In this document: piece after piece, positions 1-8,700 of the stretch
Layout of the letters: every line of letters starts with the position of its first letter
Numbering within the stretch: position 1 is the stretch's first letter
NCBI GenBank assembly: GCA_050735975.1
Contig: JBOHVS010000012.1
Coordinates: 1-24,568 of the forward strand
DNA length: 24,568 bases
Direction: 5' to 3'
Source: DATMBL01 sp050735975
Lineage (GTDB): Bacteria > Desulfobacterota > Binatia > UBA9968
The notes under the pieces: model-generated
What the model was told of the DNA's origin: nothing
Database searches by the model: none
What the model saw: the letters and a program-made list of their open reading frames with translations, nothing else
Position numbers and translations under genes: made by a program

Positions 1-40
1 GGCATACGAGTCTTTTTCAGCAGCCTATTAGATTAGGCAA

Positions 41-70
41 AAGGAAAAGGGGGTCTACGAGGCCCCCTTT
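41..70 (-). terminator. Rho-independent terminator of tRNA-fMet
   Basis: On the minus strand an 8-bp stem (AAAGGGGG, 53-46 complement, paired with CCCCCTTT) with a 9-nt loop is followed by a T-rich run (TTTTCCTTTT). It lies just beyond the encoded CCA end of the tRNA and fits an intrinsic terminator. The stem reads equally well from the plus strand, but no plus-strand gene ends here within the window. Confidence 0.75.
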
Positions 71-74
71 GGTT

Positions 75-151
75 TGGTTGCGGGGCCGGGATTTGAACCC
101 GGGACCTCAAGGTTATGAGCCTTGCGAGCTACCAGACTGCTCCACCCCGCG
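75..151 (-). tRNA. Initiator tRNA-fMet (CAT anticodon)
   Basis: The minus strand folds as a 77-nt cloverleaf with encoded CCA, a CTCATAA anticodon loop and the T-loop core GGTTCAAATCC. The acceptor stem begins CGCGGGG and ends CCCCGCA, so the first pair is the C1:A72 mismatch diagnostic of bacterial initiator tRNA. The anticodon stem is CAAGG/CCTTG. The three consecutive G:C pairs normal for initiators are therefore reduced to A:U, G:C, G:C, a variant known from some rhizobia and mycoplasmas. Identity as initiator is strongly supported by C1:A72 together with the CAT anticodon. Confidence 0.93.
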
Positions 152-171
152 ACAAATGACGTGAAATAACT

Positions 172-200
172 CTTTTACCTTGCGCTTTCGGTCGAGTCAA
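172..200 (-). promoter_or_regulatory. Sigma70-type promoter of tRNA-fMet
   Basis: Minus strand: TTGACT (200-195), 17-nt spacer, TAAAAG (177-172). The predicted start is about 15 nt upstream of the mature tRNA end at 151. The -35 box abuts the ribosome-binding site of the divergent Nudix gene. Confidence 0.55.
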
Positions 201-214
201 GATAGGGAGCTGTT

Positions 215-658
215 ATGAGCGAAACTTTTCGCACGCCACTAGTCACCGTCGATATCATTATCGAGATCGCCGACGGTATCGTGTTGATCGAGAGGAAAAA
301 CCCGCCTCATGGTTGGGCGCTTCCGGGCGGATTTGTTGACTACGGCGAGAGCCTGGAGTCAGCGGCAATTAGAGAAGCGAAAGAGGAAACCTCCTTGACG
401 GTTGAGTTGTGCGAGCAGTTCTATACCTACTCGGATCCCGGCCGGGACCCCCGGCATCACACTGTTTCGACAGTATTCATTGCGACGGCGGAGGGTATCC
501 CAAACGCGGCCGACGACGCGAAAACAGCCCGTATTTTCAGCGGCGGGCTGCTCCCCCACCCGTTGGTGTTCGACCACCCGCAGATCCTGCAGGACTATTT
601 CGTTTTCAAAAAGACTGGGCAACTTCCCAAGCCTAAACGCGTCCTCGATTCGGCGTGA
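215..658 (+). CDS. Nudix hydrolase, ADP-ribose pyrophosphatase-like
   Basis: A 147-residue protein of usual single-domain Nudix size. Nudix enzymes hydrolyse nucleoside diphosphates linked to another moiety, using Mg2+ held by the Nudix-box glutamates. The box runs from G39 to L61: G39, E45, R53-E54 and E57-E58 are all present. The normally conserved Gly of the EExGU end is Ser60, and the U position is Ala55. The substrate cannot be read from sequence; the WALPGGFVDYGES run resembles ADP-ribose pyrophosphatase and MutT-like members. ATG at 215 is preceded by GGGAG at 205-209. The gene converges with the aminotransferase gene, leaving only 3 nt between the stops, and is divergent from tRNA-fMet. 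Confidence 0.88.
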   Translation: MSETFRTPLVTVDIIIEIADGIVLIERKNPPHGWALPGGFVDYGESLESAAIREAKEETSLTVELCEQFYTYSDPGRDPRHHTVSTVFIATAEGIPNAADDAKTARIFSGGLLPHPLVFDHPQILQDYFVFKKTGQLPKPKRVLDSA

Positions 659-661
659 GGC

Positions 662-1858
662 TCACTGTAGCTTGTTGACAGCTTCATGAATTCTCCTACA
701 CCCTTTCTCGATGTCTTCGAGTGAGGTCGCGTAAGAGAAGCGAATGTGTCGCTGTGACCCAAAATCCTCACCGGGGACCGCTGCGACTTTCGCCTCCTCA
801 AGCAGATAATCGGCGACATCGCATGGCGAAGCGAGATCCTTCCCATTCGCAGGTTTCCCGAACAAAGCGCTGACGTTCGGAAACACGTAAAATGCCCCCT
901 GGGGCTTGAGACATTGAATGCCTTCGATAGCGTTCAGGCGCTCGACAATGACCTGTCGCCGTTTCGCGAATTCGCGAACCATCATCACTGCGGCTTCTTG
1001 TGGGCCGCGAATAGCCTCGAGAGCCGCGGCTTGAGCGATGGAAGTCGGATTGGACGTGCTCTGACTTTGAATTTTACCGGCAGCGGCGATCACGTCCACC
1101 GGACCGATGGCATATCCTATGCGCCAGCCGGTCATCGCGTAGGTCTTCGACACGCCATTGATAATAATGGTTCGGCTTCGGAGCGCCGGGTTCAAAGCGA
1201 CCAGACTGTGGACCTGAAAATCGTCGTAAATGATCTTCTCATAGATATCATCCGAGATGATCAAACAAGAGTGCTTCTCCAAGACACGCGCAATGCCGGC
1301 CAATTCGTCGCCGTTATAGGTGGCGCCGGTTGGGTTGCAGGGGCTGTTCAGGATGAAAGCGCGAGTCCGTGGCGTGAGCGCCGCTTGCAAGGCCTCAGGC
1401 TTAATGCGGAAGCCGGAGCTTTCGTCGGTCGGAATAATCTTGGATGTGCCGCCGGCCAGAACAACCATATCCGCGTAGCTGACCCAGTAGGGCGCAGGGA
1501 TGAGGACTTCATCGCCGTCTTCGATGATTGCCTGTATAACGTTGTAGAGCGAGTGCTTTGCTCCGCAACTGACCAGCACGTCCTCTTTCTCGTAGGAAAG
1601 ACCGTATTCGCGTTGATATTTTTGTGTAATGGCAGCGCGCAGCGGTTCGATGCCCGTCACATCGGTGTACTTGGTCATGCCTTTGCGGAGCGCTTCCACC
1701 GCCGCTTGCTTGATCGACTCGGGCGTGTCGAAGTCCGGTTCACCGGCGGAAAAATTGACCACGTCGATTCCTTCAGAACGGAGTTTTCCCGCCTTGGCAG
1801 CGATCGCCAAAGTGACCGAAGGTTTAATCAACTTGCTTCGCCGGCTGAGTTTTGTCAT
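662..1858 (-). CDS. aspC: Pyridoxal-phosphate aspartate-type aminotransferase (class I)
   Basis: A 398-residue fold-type I aminotransferase, the standard length for the AspB/AspC group that transfers the amino group of aspartate to 2-oxoglutarate in the cytoplasm. Visible motifs are the substrate-loop NFSAGEPDFDTP near residue 35, NPTG at 175-178, the cofactor aspartate region SDDIYE at 202-207, the PLP-binding lysine K238 in NGVSKTYAMTGW, and R246 plus a C-terminal Arg in RFSYATS for carboxylate binding. It starts 9 nt after the coaD stop with AAGGGA upstream, so it probably belongs to an rsmD-coaD-aminotransferase operon. Exact amino-acid specificity (aspartate or prephenate) cannot be decided by eye; the symbol denotes the family. 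Confidence 0.9.
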   Translation of the reverse strand: MTKLSRRSKLIKPSVTLAIAAKAGKLRSEGIDVVNFSAGEPDFDTPESIKQAAVEALRKGMTKYTDVTGIEPLRAAITQKYQREYGLSYEKEDVLVSCGAKHSLYNVIQAIIEDGDEVLIPAPYWVSYADMVVLAGGTSKIIPTDESSGFRIKPEALQAALTPRTRAFILNSPCNPTGATYNGDELAGIARVLEKHSCLIISDDIYEKIIYDDFQVHSLVALNPALRSRTIIINGVSKTYAMTGWRIGYAIGPVDVIAAAGKIQSQSTSNPTSIAQAAALEAIRGPQEAAVMMVREFAKRRQVIVERLNAIEGIQCLKPQGAFYVFPNVSALFGKPANGKDLASPCDVADYLLEEAKVAAVPGEDFGSQRHIRFSYATSLEDIEKGCRRIHEAVNKLQ

Positions 1859-1867
1859 TGGGGTCCC

Positions 1868-2362
1868 TTAACGGCTAAACTTTTGTTGCAGTTTTTTCAG
1901 CACGTTGGAGGGGACTAGCCCCGAAACGTCTCCGCCGAGACCGACGACTTCCTTGACAAGACGTGAGCTGATATAGAATTCGGACTCGCCGGTCATCATA
2001 AAAAAGGTTTCCAACTTCGGTTTGAGCCGGTGGTTCATCATGGCCATCTGAAATTCATATTCAAAATCCGAAACCGCCCGCAAACCCCGGATGATCACGG
2101 TGGCTCGCTTCCGCTCCGCATAATCGACGAGCAACCCCTCGAAAGAGTCCGCCTGGACGCGCCCGTTCTCTCCCTTGAATACCTCTTCGACCATCTGGAG
2201 TCGCTCTTGCAACGCAAACAGCGAAGTGTCTTTCCCCGCGTTGGTCGCGATGGCGACGATGACCTGGTCGAAGACGCGTAACGTTCGCTTTACGAGATCC
2301 ACATGTCCGTTCGTAATCGGGTCAAACGATCCGGGGTAAATTGCGACGTTTTTCTGTGCCAT
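1868..2362 (-). CDS. coaD: Phosphopantetheine adenylyltransferase
   Basis: A 164-residue protein of full family length. CoaD transfers AMP from ATP to 4'-phosphopantetheine, the penultimate step of coenzyme A synthesis. The nucleotidyltransferase signature is present: GSFDPITNGH at residues 11-20 supplies the T/HxGH ATP-binding motif, followed by IIRGLRAVSDFEYE and the C-terminal ISSRLVKEV helix that completes the active site. It lies 14 nt downstream of rsmD, an arrangement found in many bacteria, and is followed by the aminotransferase gene. Confidence 0.95.
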   Translation of the reverse strand: MAQKNVAIYPGSFDPITNGHVDLVKRTLRVFDQVIVAIATNAGKDTSLFALQERLQMVEEVFKGENGRVQADSFEGLLVDYAERKRATVIIRGLRAVSDFEYEFQMAMMNHRLKPKLETFFMMTGESEFYISSRLVKEVVGLGGDVSGLVPSNVLKKLQQKFSR

Positions 2363-2376
2363 GGGTCGAAGGATCC

Positions 2377-2949
2377 TTATGTTGTTTGCGTGGCCTCTTC
2401 TAGTGGTCGGTAAAAGGAGAGCAGGGTGCCGCCGTAGCGCCTCTGATCCTTTAGCGCCAGCACGCCGTATTTCTCTTCTACTCGTTCTCTCGCGCTATGC
2501 TCGGCAATTACCACACCTGACGGCCGCAGCAAAGCACCTTCAGCGATAATCTTCAACGACGGTTCAAGCAACCGGCGTCCGTACGGCGGATCGAGAAAAA
2601 TGATGTCGAAGGTTTCACCTCCGCGCGCCAGACGACGCAGCGCGCGGAAAACCGCTGTTACCCAGACCTCCGCGCGGTCGGCAAGATCGAGCTTAGACAG
2701 ATTTTCCCGAATCGCTTTCGCCGATCCCGAAGATGAATCGACCAGAATCGCTCCCGCGGCGCCCCGGCTCAGAGCTTCGATCGTCAGGTTTCCGGTCCCG
2801 GCGAACAGATCGAGTACTTTCATTCCGGTAAGGTCATGAGGAAGTATGTTGAAGAGGGCTTCTTTGACCCGAGCCGAGGTGGGACGAAGGGCTCGACCTT
2901 TCGGTGCCTTAAAACGGCGACCTCGCGCGTTTCCGCCAATCACCCGCAT
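2377..2949 (-). CDS. rsmD: 16S rRNA (guanine966-N2)-methyltransferase
   Basis: RsmD methylates G966 of 16S rRNA on the assembled small subunit, using S-adenosylmethionine. The N-terminus MRVIGGNARGRRFKAP is the family hallmark. The SAM loop is VLDLFAGTGNLTIEALSRGA, and the catalytic DPPYGRR motif lies in the second half. I place the start at the ATG at 2949 (190 residues) because AAGGTGAG sits 6 nt upstream and family members begin MRVIGG. A GTG two codons earlier (2955) is in frame but overlaps that ribosome-binding site. No promoter is visible in the short gap to the MDR gene, so read-through from upstream is likely. Confidence 0.93.
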   Translation of the reverse strand: MRVIGGNARGRRFKAPKGRALRPTSARVKEALFNILPHDLTGMKVLDLFAGTGNLTIEALSRGAAGAILVDSSSGSAKAIRENLSKLDLADRAEVWVTAVFRALRRLARGGETFDIIFLDPPYGRRLLEPSLKIIAEGALLRPSGVVIAEHSARERVEEKYGVLALKDQRRYGGTLLSFYRPLEEATQTT

Positions 2950-3001
2950 TGTCACTCACCTTGTTGCCCGAACTTGGATCTGAGGCAAGGTTGCTTCAGG
3001 C

Positions 3002-4039
3002 TCATTCGTCCATACGTAAAACGATCTTCCCAAATTGCTTGGATTCCTCCAGCCGCCGTTGAGCTGCCGCGGCGTCTTTCAAAGGAAAGACACGATCAAT
3101 GATGGGTTTCGTGCGGGTGGCTTGCGCGAAATTGAGCGCTTGCCGGAAGTCATCGCGACTGCCGAGAGTCGAACCGAATATTTTGAGGTTGTTCCAAAAG
3201 ATACGTCCGATGTCGGTTTGGGGATTGGCTCCTGCGGTCGCGCCACAGGTGACCAATCGACCGCCTTTGGCAAGGGATGCGAGACTTTTGACCCAGGTCT
3301 CGCCACCGACCGAATCTATCACAACATCGACTCCTCGCTTGGCAGTCAATTGCCTGACCTCTTGTGCGAAATCCGTCGTTCGATAGTTGATGCCGTGCCT
3401 CGCACCATAGCTTTTCGCCCTTTCCAATTTTTCATCGCTCCCGGAAGTAACGATCACATGCGCTCCAATACGCGCTGCGACTTGAAGACCGGCCGAGGCG
3501 ACGCCGCCGCCGATGCCCAAGATCAAAACGTACTCGCCGGGTTTCAGGCGGCCGTTGGTCATCAACATGCGCCAGAGCGTAATGTAGACCAAGGGGAAGG
3601 CGGCCGCTTCCTCGAAAGAAAAATCGGTCGGAATCGGAAAGCAGTTTCGCGCGGAAACTCTAACATATTCAGCGTACGTGCCCGGACGTTTTTCTCCCAG
3701 CACCTGAAGATGGATGCACATGAAGTCGCGGTCCGTGACGCAGAACTCGCATTGGCCGCAGCCGCTTGGAGGATAAAGACAGACCGCGTCTCCGGGTCTA
3801 ACGAGTTCGACCTTTTCGCCCGCCTCGACGACAATTCCGGCTCCGTCGGCGCCGAGGATGTGCGGAAAGGCGAGTTCTAGTCCCGCACGTCCTCGGCGAT
3901 TCCATAGGTCGATATGATTGAGAGATGCGGCTCTGAGTTTGACGATGACGTCTGTCGGTGAACTGATCTTTGGATCTTGCGCGTCTTCGTACCGGAGCTT
4001 ATCTATTCCACCATACTCATGGATTCGAACGGCTTTCAG
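3002..4039 (-). CDS. Zinc-type MDR alcohol dehydrogenase/quinone oxidoreductase
   Basis: A medium-chain dehydrogenase/reductase with GroES-like N-domain and Rossmann C-domain, about 345 residues. The structural-zinc motif GCGQCEFCVTDRDFMC gives C-x2-C-x2-C-x7-C. The nucleotide-binding turn is ILGIGGGVASAGLQVA, and VDVVIDSVGG follows as expected. The substrate is unknown; relatives reduce quinones, enals or alcohols with NAD(P)H. The start is notable: GGGAGG (4051-4046) stands 6 nt before a CTG at 4039, which begins the family-typical KAVRIHEYGG. The nearest conventional alternative is TTG at 4075, with no ribosome-binding site and 12 extra non-conserved residues. I prefer CTG with moderate confidence. 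Confidence 0.85.
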   Translation of the reverse strand: MKAVRIHEYGGIDKLRYEDAQDPKISSPTDVIVKLRAASLNHIDLWNRRGRAGLELAFPHILGADGAGIVVEAGEKVELVRPGDAVCLYPPSGCGQCEFCVTDRDFMCIHLQVLGEKRPGTYAEYVRVSARNCFPIPTDFSFEEAAAFPLVYITLWRMLMTNGRLKPGEYVLILGIGGGVASAGLQVAARIGAHVIVTSGSDEKLERAKSYGARHGINYRTTDFAQEVRQLTAKRGVDVVIDSVGGETWVKSLASLAKGGRLVTCGATAGANPQTDIGRIFWNNLKIFGSTLGSRDDFRQALNFAQATRTKPIIDRVFPLKDAAAAQRRLEESKQFGKIVLRMDE

Positions 4040-4112
4040 ATGAAACCTCCCACGAGTAACTTGTTTCGTTAGCAAGAGACGTAAGGAGAGTCAAAGGCGA
4101 TGCTTAGAGGTT

Positions 4113-4128
4113 CCCCGGGAAAACCGGG
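4113..4128. other. Small GC hairpin between Fe-S carrier and MDR genes
   Basis: CCCGG and CCGGG arms enclose a GAAAA loop in the 95-nt gap between the Fe-S carrier stop and the MDR start. No T-run follows on the minus strand, so it may be a pause or mRNA-end structure rather than a clear terminator. Confidence 0.3.
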
Positions 4129-4170
4129 CGAGCACGCTTGATAGCAGAAATGACCGGCTGAATCTTGGGA

Positions 4171-4536
4171 TTATGCGGAAAATGAAGTGCCGCAGCCGCA
4201 CGTGCCGGTAGCGTTTGGATTAGTGAACTTGAAGCCGCCGCCGTAAAGCCCCGCGACATAGTCGATGACAGTGCCGTCAAGATGCTCCGCGCTCGCGGGG
4301 TCCACGTAAACCTTGAGATTGCCCAGTTCCAGGACAGCGTCTCCAGCTTTTGGTTCTTTCTCGAAATCCAGCTTGTAAGAGAAGCCGGAACAGCCGCCGT
4401 CCGCGACAGCAACGCGAAGCCCATGGCCCTCAAGCTTATCGCGTGCCAATAGTGCGTTGACTTGGCGGATGGCGGCCTCGGTCAGCCTTAAGTCCGCTGC
4501 ACCGCGGTTTTCATTGTGCGTCTGTTGCTCTGCCAT
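4171..4536 (-). CDS. erpA: HesB/IscA-family Fe-S cluster carrier (ErpA-like)
   Basis: A-type carriers accept an Fe-S cluster from the scaffold and pass it to target enzymes. This 121-residue protein has the three ligand cysteines: C49 in DGGCSGFSYKL, and C113 and C115 in the terminal GTCGCGTSFS motif. The first 14 residues are polar and not conserved. ATG at 4536 is preceded by GGGAGA with good spacing, and a promoter is visible at 4569-4597. No isc or suf operon genes are adjacent, which favours a stand-alone ErpA role over IscA; that distinction is inference. Confidence 0.9.
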   Translation of the reverse strand: MAEQQTHNENRGAADLRLTEAAIRQVNALLARDKLEGHGLRVAVADGGCSGFSYKLDFEKEPKAGDAVLELGNLKVYVDPASAEHLDGTVIDYVAGLYGGGFKFTNPNATGTCGCGTSFSA

Positions 4537-4568
4537 TCGCGTCTCCCTTCCCGTTCTAAGACGCTATA

Positions 4569-4597
4569 AGAATAATAGTCGCGTCGCTTCAAGTCAA
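4569..4597 (-). promoter_or_regulatory. Sigma70-type promoter of the Fe-S carrier gene
   Basis: Minus strand: TTGACT (4597-4592), 17-nt spacer, TATTCT (4574-4569). The predicted start lies about 25 nt before the ATG at 4536. No IscR or Fur box is obvious. Confidence 0.6.
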
Positions 4598-4615
4598 GGA
4601 CAGGCTGACAGCTTG

Positions 4616-5536
4616 CTACTTCTCAAACAGCGCCCGGACGAACTCGGCTGGGTCAAAGGGCTGCAAATCCTCGATCTCTTCGCCGACCCCGATGTAGCGA
4701 ACCGGCACGCCCAGCTCCTCCTTAATGCTGATGATAACGCCTCCTTTAGCGGTCCCATCTAATTTGGTGAGCACGATGCCGCTGATATCGGTCGCCTCCT
4801 TGAATACGCGCGCTTGCTGCAAACCGTTTTGCCCGGTCGTTGCATCCAGCACGAGCAACGTTTCATGGGGCGCATCCGGTTGCTCCTTGCCGATCACCCG
4901 GCGAATCTTCTTCAGTTCCTCAATGAGGTGCGCCTTCGTATGAAGCCGTCCGGCGGTATCGATCAAGAGCACATCGATGCCCCGTTTCTTCGCCGCTTGC
5001 ACACCGTCGTAAACGACCGCTGACGGATCCGCTCCCGCCTTATGCTTGACGACATCGACGCCGGCGCGTTGTCCCCATGCTTCGAGTTGCTCAATCGCAG
5101 CCGCGCGAAAGGTATCTGCCGCGACTATGAGGACCTTCTTGCCCGCCGACTTGCATTGGGCCGCCATTTTGCCGATGGTAGTGGTTTTGCCGACGCCATT
5201 AACCCCGAGAAGTAAAATGATCCAAGGGCGGGCCGAGAGAGCGGCGTTGGGCGCGCTAGGCCCGTTCTGAAGCATCTGGATCATCGCCTGCTGTAAACGC
5301 GACGACATTTCCTGCGCGATATCGCTGGAGCCGCTGGGTGAGTGGCTGCGCAATATGTCCATCAGTTTTTCGGTCGCTTTGACGCCCACGTCGGCTGTAA
5401 TCAGGCTCTCTTCCGTCGCATCGAGGGATTCTTCGTCCCATTTGCGGGCGTGAAAGATGGTGCCCAGTTTATCTACCCAAGTCTCGCGACTCTTGGTCAG
5501 GCCCTGCTTCAGCCGCTGGAAGAAAGAATCCGCCAT
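4616..5536 (-). CDS. ftsY: Signal recognition particle receptor GTPase
   Basis: FtsY docks SRP-bound ribosomes at the membrane and drives co-translational insertion by reciprocal GTP hydrolysis with Ffh. The 306 residues comprise a helical N domain (1-100) and a G domain: G1 GVNGVGKTT 111-119, DTFRAAA 141-147, DTAGR 193-197 and TKLDGTAKGG from 257. The acidic A domain of enterobacterial FtsY is absent, as in many bacteria; basic residues near the N-terminus (RLKQGLTKSRETW) may give the amphipathic membrane helix. It follows smc on the same strand, matching the conserved smc-ftsY order. No strong ribosome-binding site precedes ATG 5536. Confidence 0.95.
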   Translation of the reverse strand: MADSFFQRLKQGLTKSRETWVDKLGTIFHARKWDEESLDATEESLITADVGVKATEKLMDILRSHSPSGSSDIAQEMSSRLQQAMIQMLQNGPSAPNAALSARPWIILLLGVNGVGKTTTIGKMAAQCKSAGKKVLIVAADTFRAAAIEQLEAWGQRAGVDVVKHKAGADPSAVVYDGVQAAKKRGIDVLLIDTAGRLHTKAHLIEELKKIRRVIGKEQPDAPHETLLVLDATTGQNGLQQARVFKEATDISGIVLTKLDGTAKGGVIISIKEELGVPVRYIGVGEEIEDLQPFDPAEFVRALFEK

Positions 5537-5708
5537 CAGACTACTTAATGATGTTTGTCCCTGACGCGCAAGGGGTGAATTAGGTTAAGGCAGTGAAACA
5601 GGTTCAGGTTAAGGTCCAGCCTCTCCTCAATCTGAACCCTAGCCTGCGGATCAAAGTTCGACGTTCGAGGGTTGGAAGCTCGCCTAAACCTGAGCCTGCA
5701 TTGGCGGT
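5537..5708. other. smc-ftsY spacer made of repeated short words
   Basis: No ORF or promoter is convincing here. The stretch is built from recurring words such as AGGTTAAGG, TTCAGGTT, AACCCTAGCCTG and AACCTGAGCCTG on alternating strands. It resembles the tracts at 11925-12072 and 24254-24300 in style, though not in exact sequence. Confidence 0.45.
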
Positions 5709-8700
5709 CTAACTCATTCTCACGGAGACCACTTTGGAAACACCGGGTTCGGCCATGGTGATCCCGTAGAGAACTTCGGCGGCCTGCATTGTTTTTTTGT
5801 TGTGAGTAACAAGGACAAACTGCGAGAACTGGCTCATCTCTTCTACGAGATCATTGAACCGGTCGAGATTAGCGTCATCAAGCGGCGCATCGACCTCATC
5901 CAAAAAACAGAAAGGGCTCGGCTTCGTCAGAAAAATCGCGAAAAGAAGGCTTACGGCGGTCAGCGCCTTTTCGCCGCCGGAGAGCAAGGTGATCGATTGG
6001 AGCTTCTTTCCCGGGGGCTGAACCACGATATCGACACCCGTTTCCAGATAGTCGTTCTCGTCCGTCAGCACGAGCTTGGCTTTGCCGCCCCTGAAAAGCC
6101 GGGGAAAAATAGACTCGAACTTTTCGTTGATTTCGGTGAAACTCTCTCTGAAGCGTAACCGGCAGATGCGGTTTAACTTCACAATCGCGCGTTCGAGATC
6201 GGCAATGGATTTTTCCAAATCCTCTTTTTGCTGATTCATAAACCGGGCGCGGGTTGTGAGCTCTTCGTATTCTCCGATCGCCGCCAAATTAACTTCACCC
6301 ATCCGTTCTATGCGGCTACGAAGCTCTTCGATCTCCGCCATGAGATCGTGCACGGACTGACCGGTCTCCGGGGCTTCGAAGGACAAATGCTCCAAGACGA
6401 CGTCGTATTTCTCGCGAACACCGTCAGCCAAGTGTTGCAGGTTCAGTCTCTTTTCCGCCAACCGGAGTTGCAATCCATTTCTTTCCTCTTGGCGCGTCTC
6501 GGTCAGGCGGCGCAGGTCTTTGATCGACTCTTCGATCTCCGCCAGGGTCGTCGAGACGTTTCTATAATTGTGGCGCTTCTCTTGGAGCCGAGCTTCCAGG
6601 TCTTTTAGATTTGTCTTGCCTGTTTCCAGATTGTTCCCGGCATGGAAGAGTGAATTCTCCAGTTCAACTCTCCGGCGTTCTATGTCGCCGATCTGTTCCT
6701 GGCGAGAGCGCATTTGGATCGCCATTTCTTCCTGTAGCTTGAGACGGTTCTGTAAGTTGTACTGCGTGTTTTCTTTCTTTTCTCCCAACGCAGCATTGCG
6801 AATCCGGCACTGAGTAACTGCGGCCTCAACGGAGGCTTCGGATCTCTTGAGTTCTTCGAAGGTTGATTGTTTCTCGGCGAGATTCCGTTCCCGTTCAGCC
6901 TTTTCCCGCAGATAAGTCTCGCTCGAGATTTGACATTGGGAAATCTCTTCAGTGAGAAATTGCAGGGCAGTGGTGAGGTCGGTTTGTTCCTGTTGGAGAG
7001 CCTGAACCGTGCTATCTAAACGCTCGAACTCCTGATCGGCCGCCCGCTGCTCATGTTCAAGACGGACACGTTCCAATTCGAGGCGGTGAATTTCCACACC
7101 CAGATGAGACTTTTCGGTTTCAGCCTGTTCCAATTGCAGGTTGAGCCGGTTAACTTCTTGCTCTTCGACCTGCAGCTTCGCATCGACTTGGCTCAGCAAA
7201 GGCCTCAATTCCCTGATGCGCCGTCTCTGGGTGAGAAAGTTCCCCTCCGGTAAGTGATCGCTTCCTCCGCTGACTACGCCCATGGGATCGATCACTTCGC
7301 CTTCAGGCGTGACCAGGGTGCTGTAAAACCCATTACGGTTCCATAGCGCGAGACCGGACTGCAAGTCTTTCACGATCGCCACGTCTGAGAGAAGATACTC
7401 CGCGACGTCGCGAAAGCCGTCTTTGACCGAGATCATTTCAAGTAACGAAGCCACTACCTCCGCTTCTCCGATCGGGAGAGGGCTGGAATTTTTGCGCGAC
7501 AGCCGCACCGGGATAAAGCTGCCGCGACCCGAAGCCTCGCGTTTCAGGTATTCGATCGCTTCCACGCCTTCTTGATGGCCTTTGACGATCACGTACTGCA
7601 GGCGATCTCCGAGTACCGCGGTCAGCGCTCTTTCATAGGTCTCCGGCGCCTCGATAACTTCCGCCACCAGCCCGTAAATGCCGTTTGGCGCTTCCCGTTG
7701 TTTCTTCAGCATGATGGCGCGGACGCCCTCTTGATACCCCTCATAGTTCCTTTGCAACTCTTCAAGAGATACCAGTCGTGAGCGGGTTTCTTGAACCTGT
7801 TCCTTTAGCGTCGCGATCTTGGACTCTTGTTGCTCTTTGGCTCGGCTCAGCGTTTGGATCGAGGCAAAAACTTGCGCCGAATCTAGGCCTCTGTCGCGAG
7901 CCTGCTCCACGCAAACTTCCAGAGCCTGTTGAGCTTCACTGCGCTTTTGCGCGCAGAGCTGCAACGAGCTGGCCGCGGCGTAATGCTCGTCGCGACTCCG
8001 CGCCAACTCTCCATCGATCTCTTCACTCCTCTTCTCCTTCGTTAATAAGCTGTTTCTCAGGTGACTAATTTGGCTGGCAGTTTCGATGAGCGCTTCCTTT
8101 TCTCGATCCAATTCGGCCTGTAACGATTGGATCTGTGCCTGTAGAGCGGCGAGTTCGGTCTCTTTCTCCTGCAGAAACGTCGTCTCGAACAGCGAGAGTT
8201 GAACGAAGCTTTCGTTGGCCTTTTGCAGCTCTTCGATCTCATGTCTCAGCGTTTTCAGCTTATCGTCGAGCTGCAAGAGCGCGGCGCGGGTTTCCGTCTC
8301 CGCCTGAGTTAGTTGGGAGAGATCCTTGCGGTAAAATTCGATTCTTTGCTCCTCGGTTTGGATCTGGATCTTTACTTGATAGACCTTCTCTTGCTGAGCG
8401 CTGATTTCCTTCTCGGCTTCCATAAGCGAGAGTCGCACCGTCTCGCTTTCCGCTTCCTTGGAGCGTAACGAGGTCAGGCACTGCGTGAGGCGAGTCTCCG
8501 TATCCGCAAGCTGCGCTTCATACTGCGAGATTTCAAGATTGAACGCTTGGCGCTGCGTTCCTGCCCAGACGAGATCCTTTTCTCGCAGCTCGGCTTTGAG
8601 GGCGCGGTAGCGCTCGGCTTTTCTGGCTTGGAGCTCCATAGTACGGATCTGTCGGTCGATCTCCCGCACGATGTCAGTGACGCGCAGCAGGTTCTGCTGA

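Noticed and set aside
914..1918. 334-codon plus-strand open frame
   Set aside because: It lies antisense to the clearly identified aminotransferase gene, and its product has no recognisable motif.
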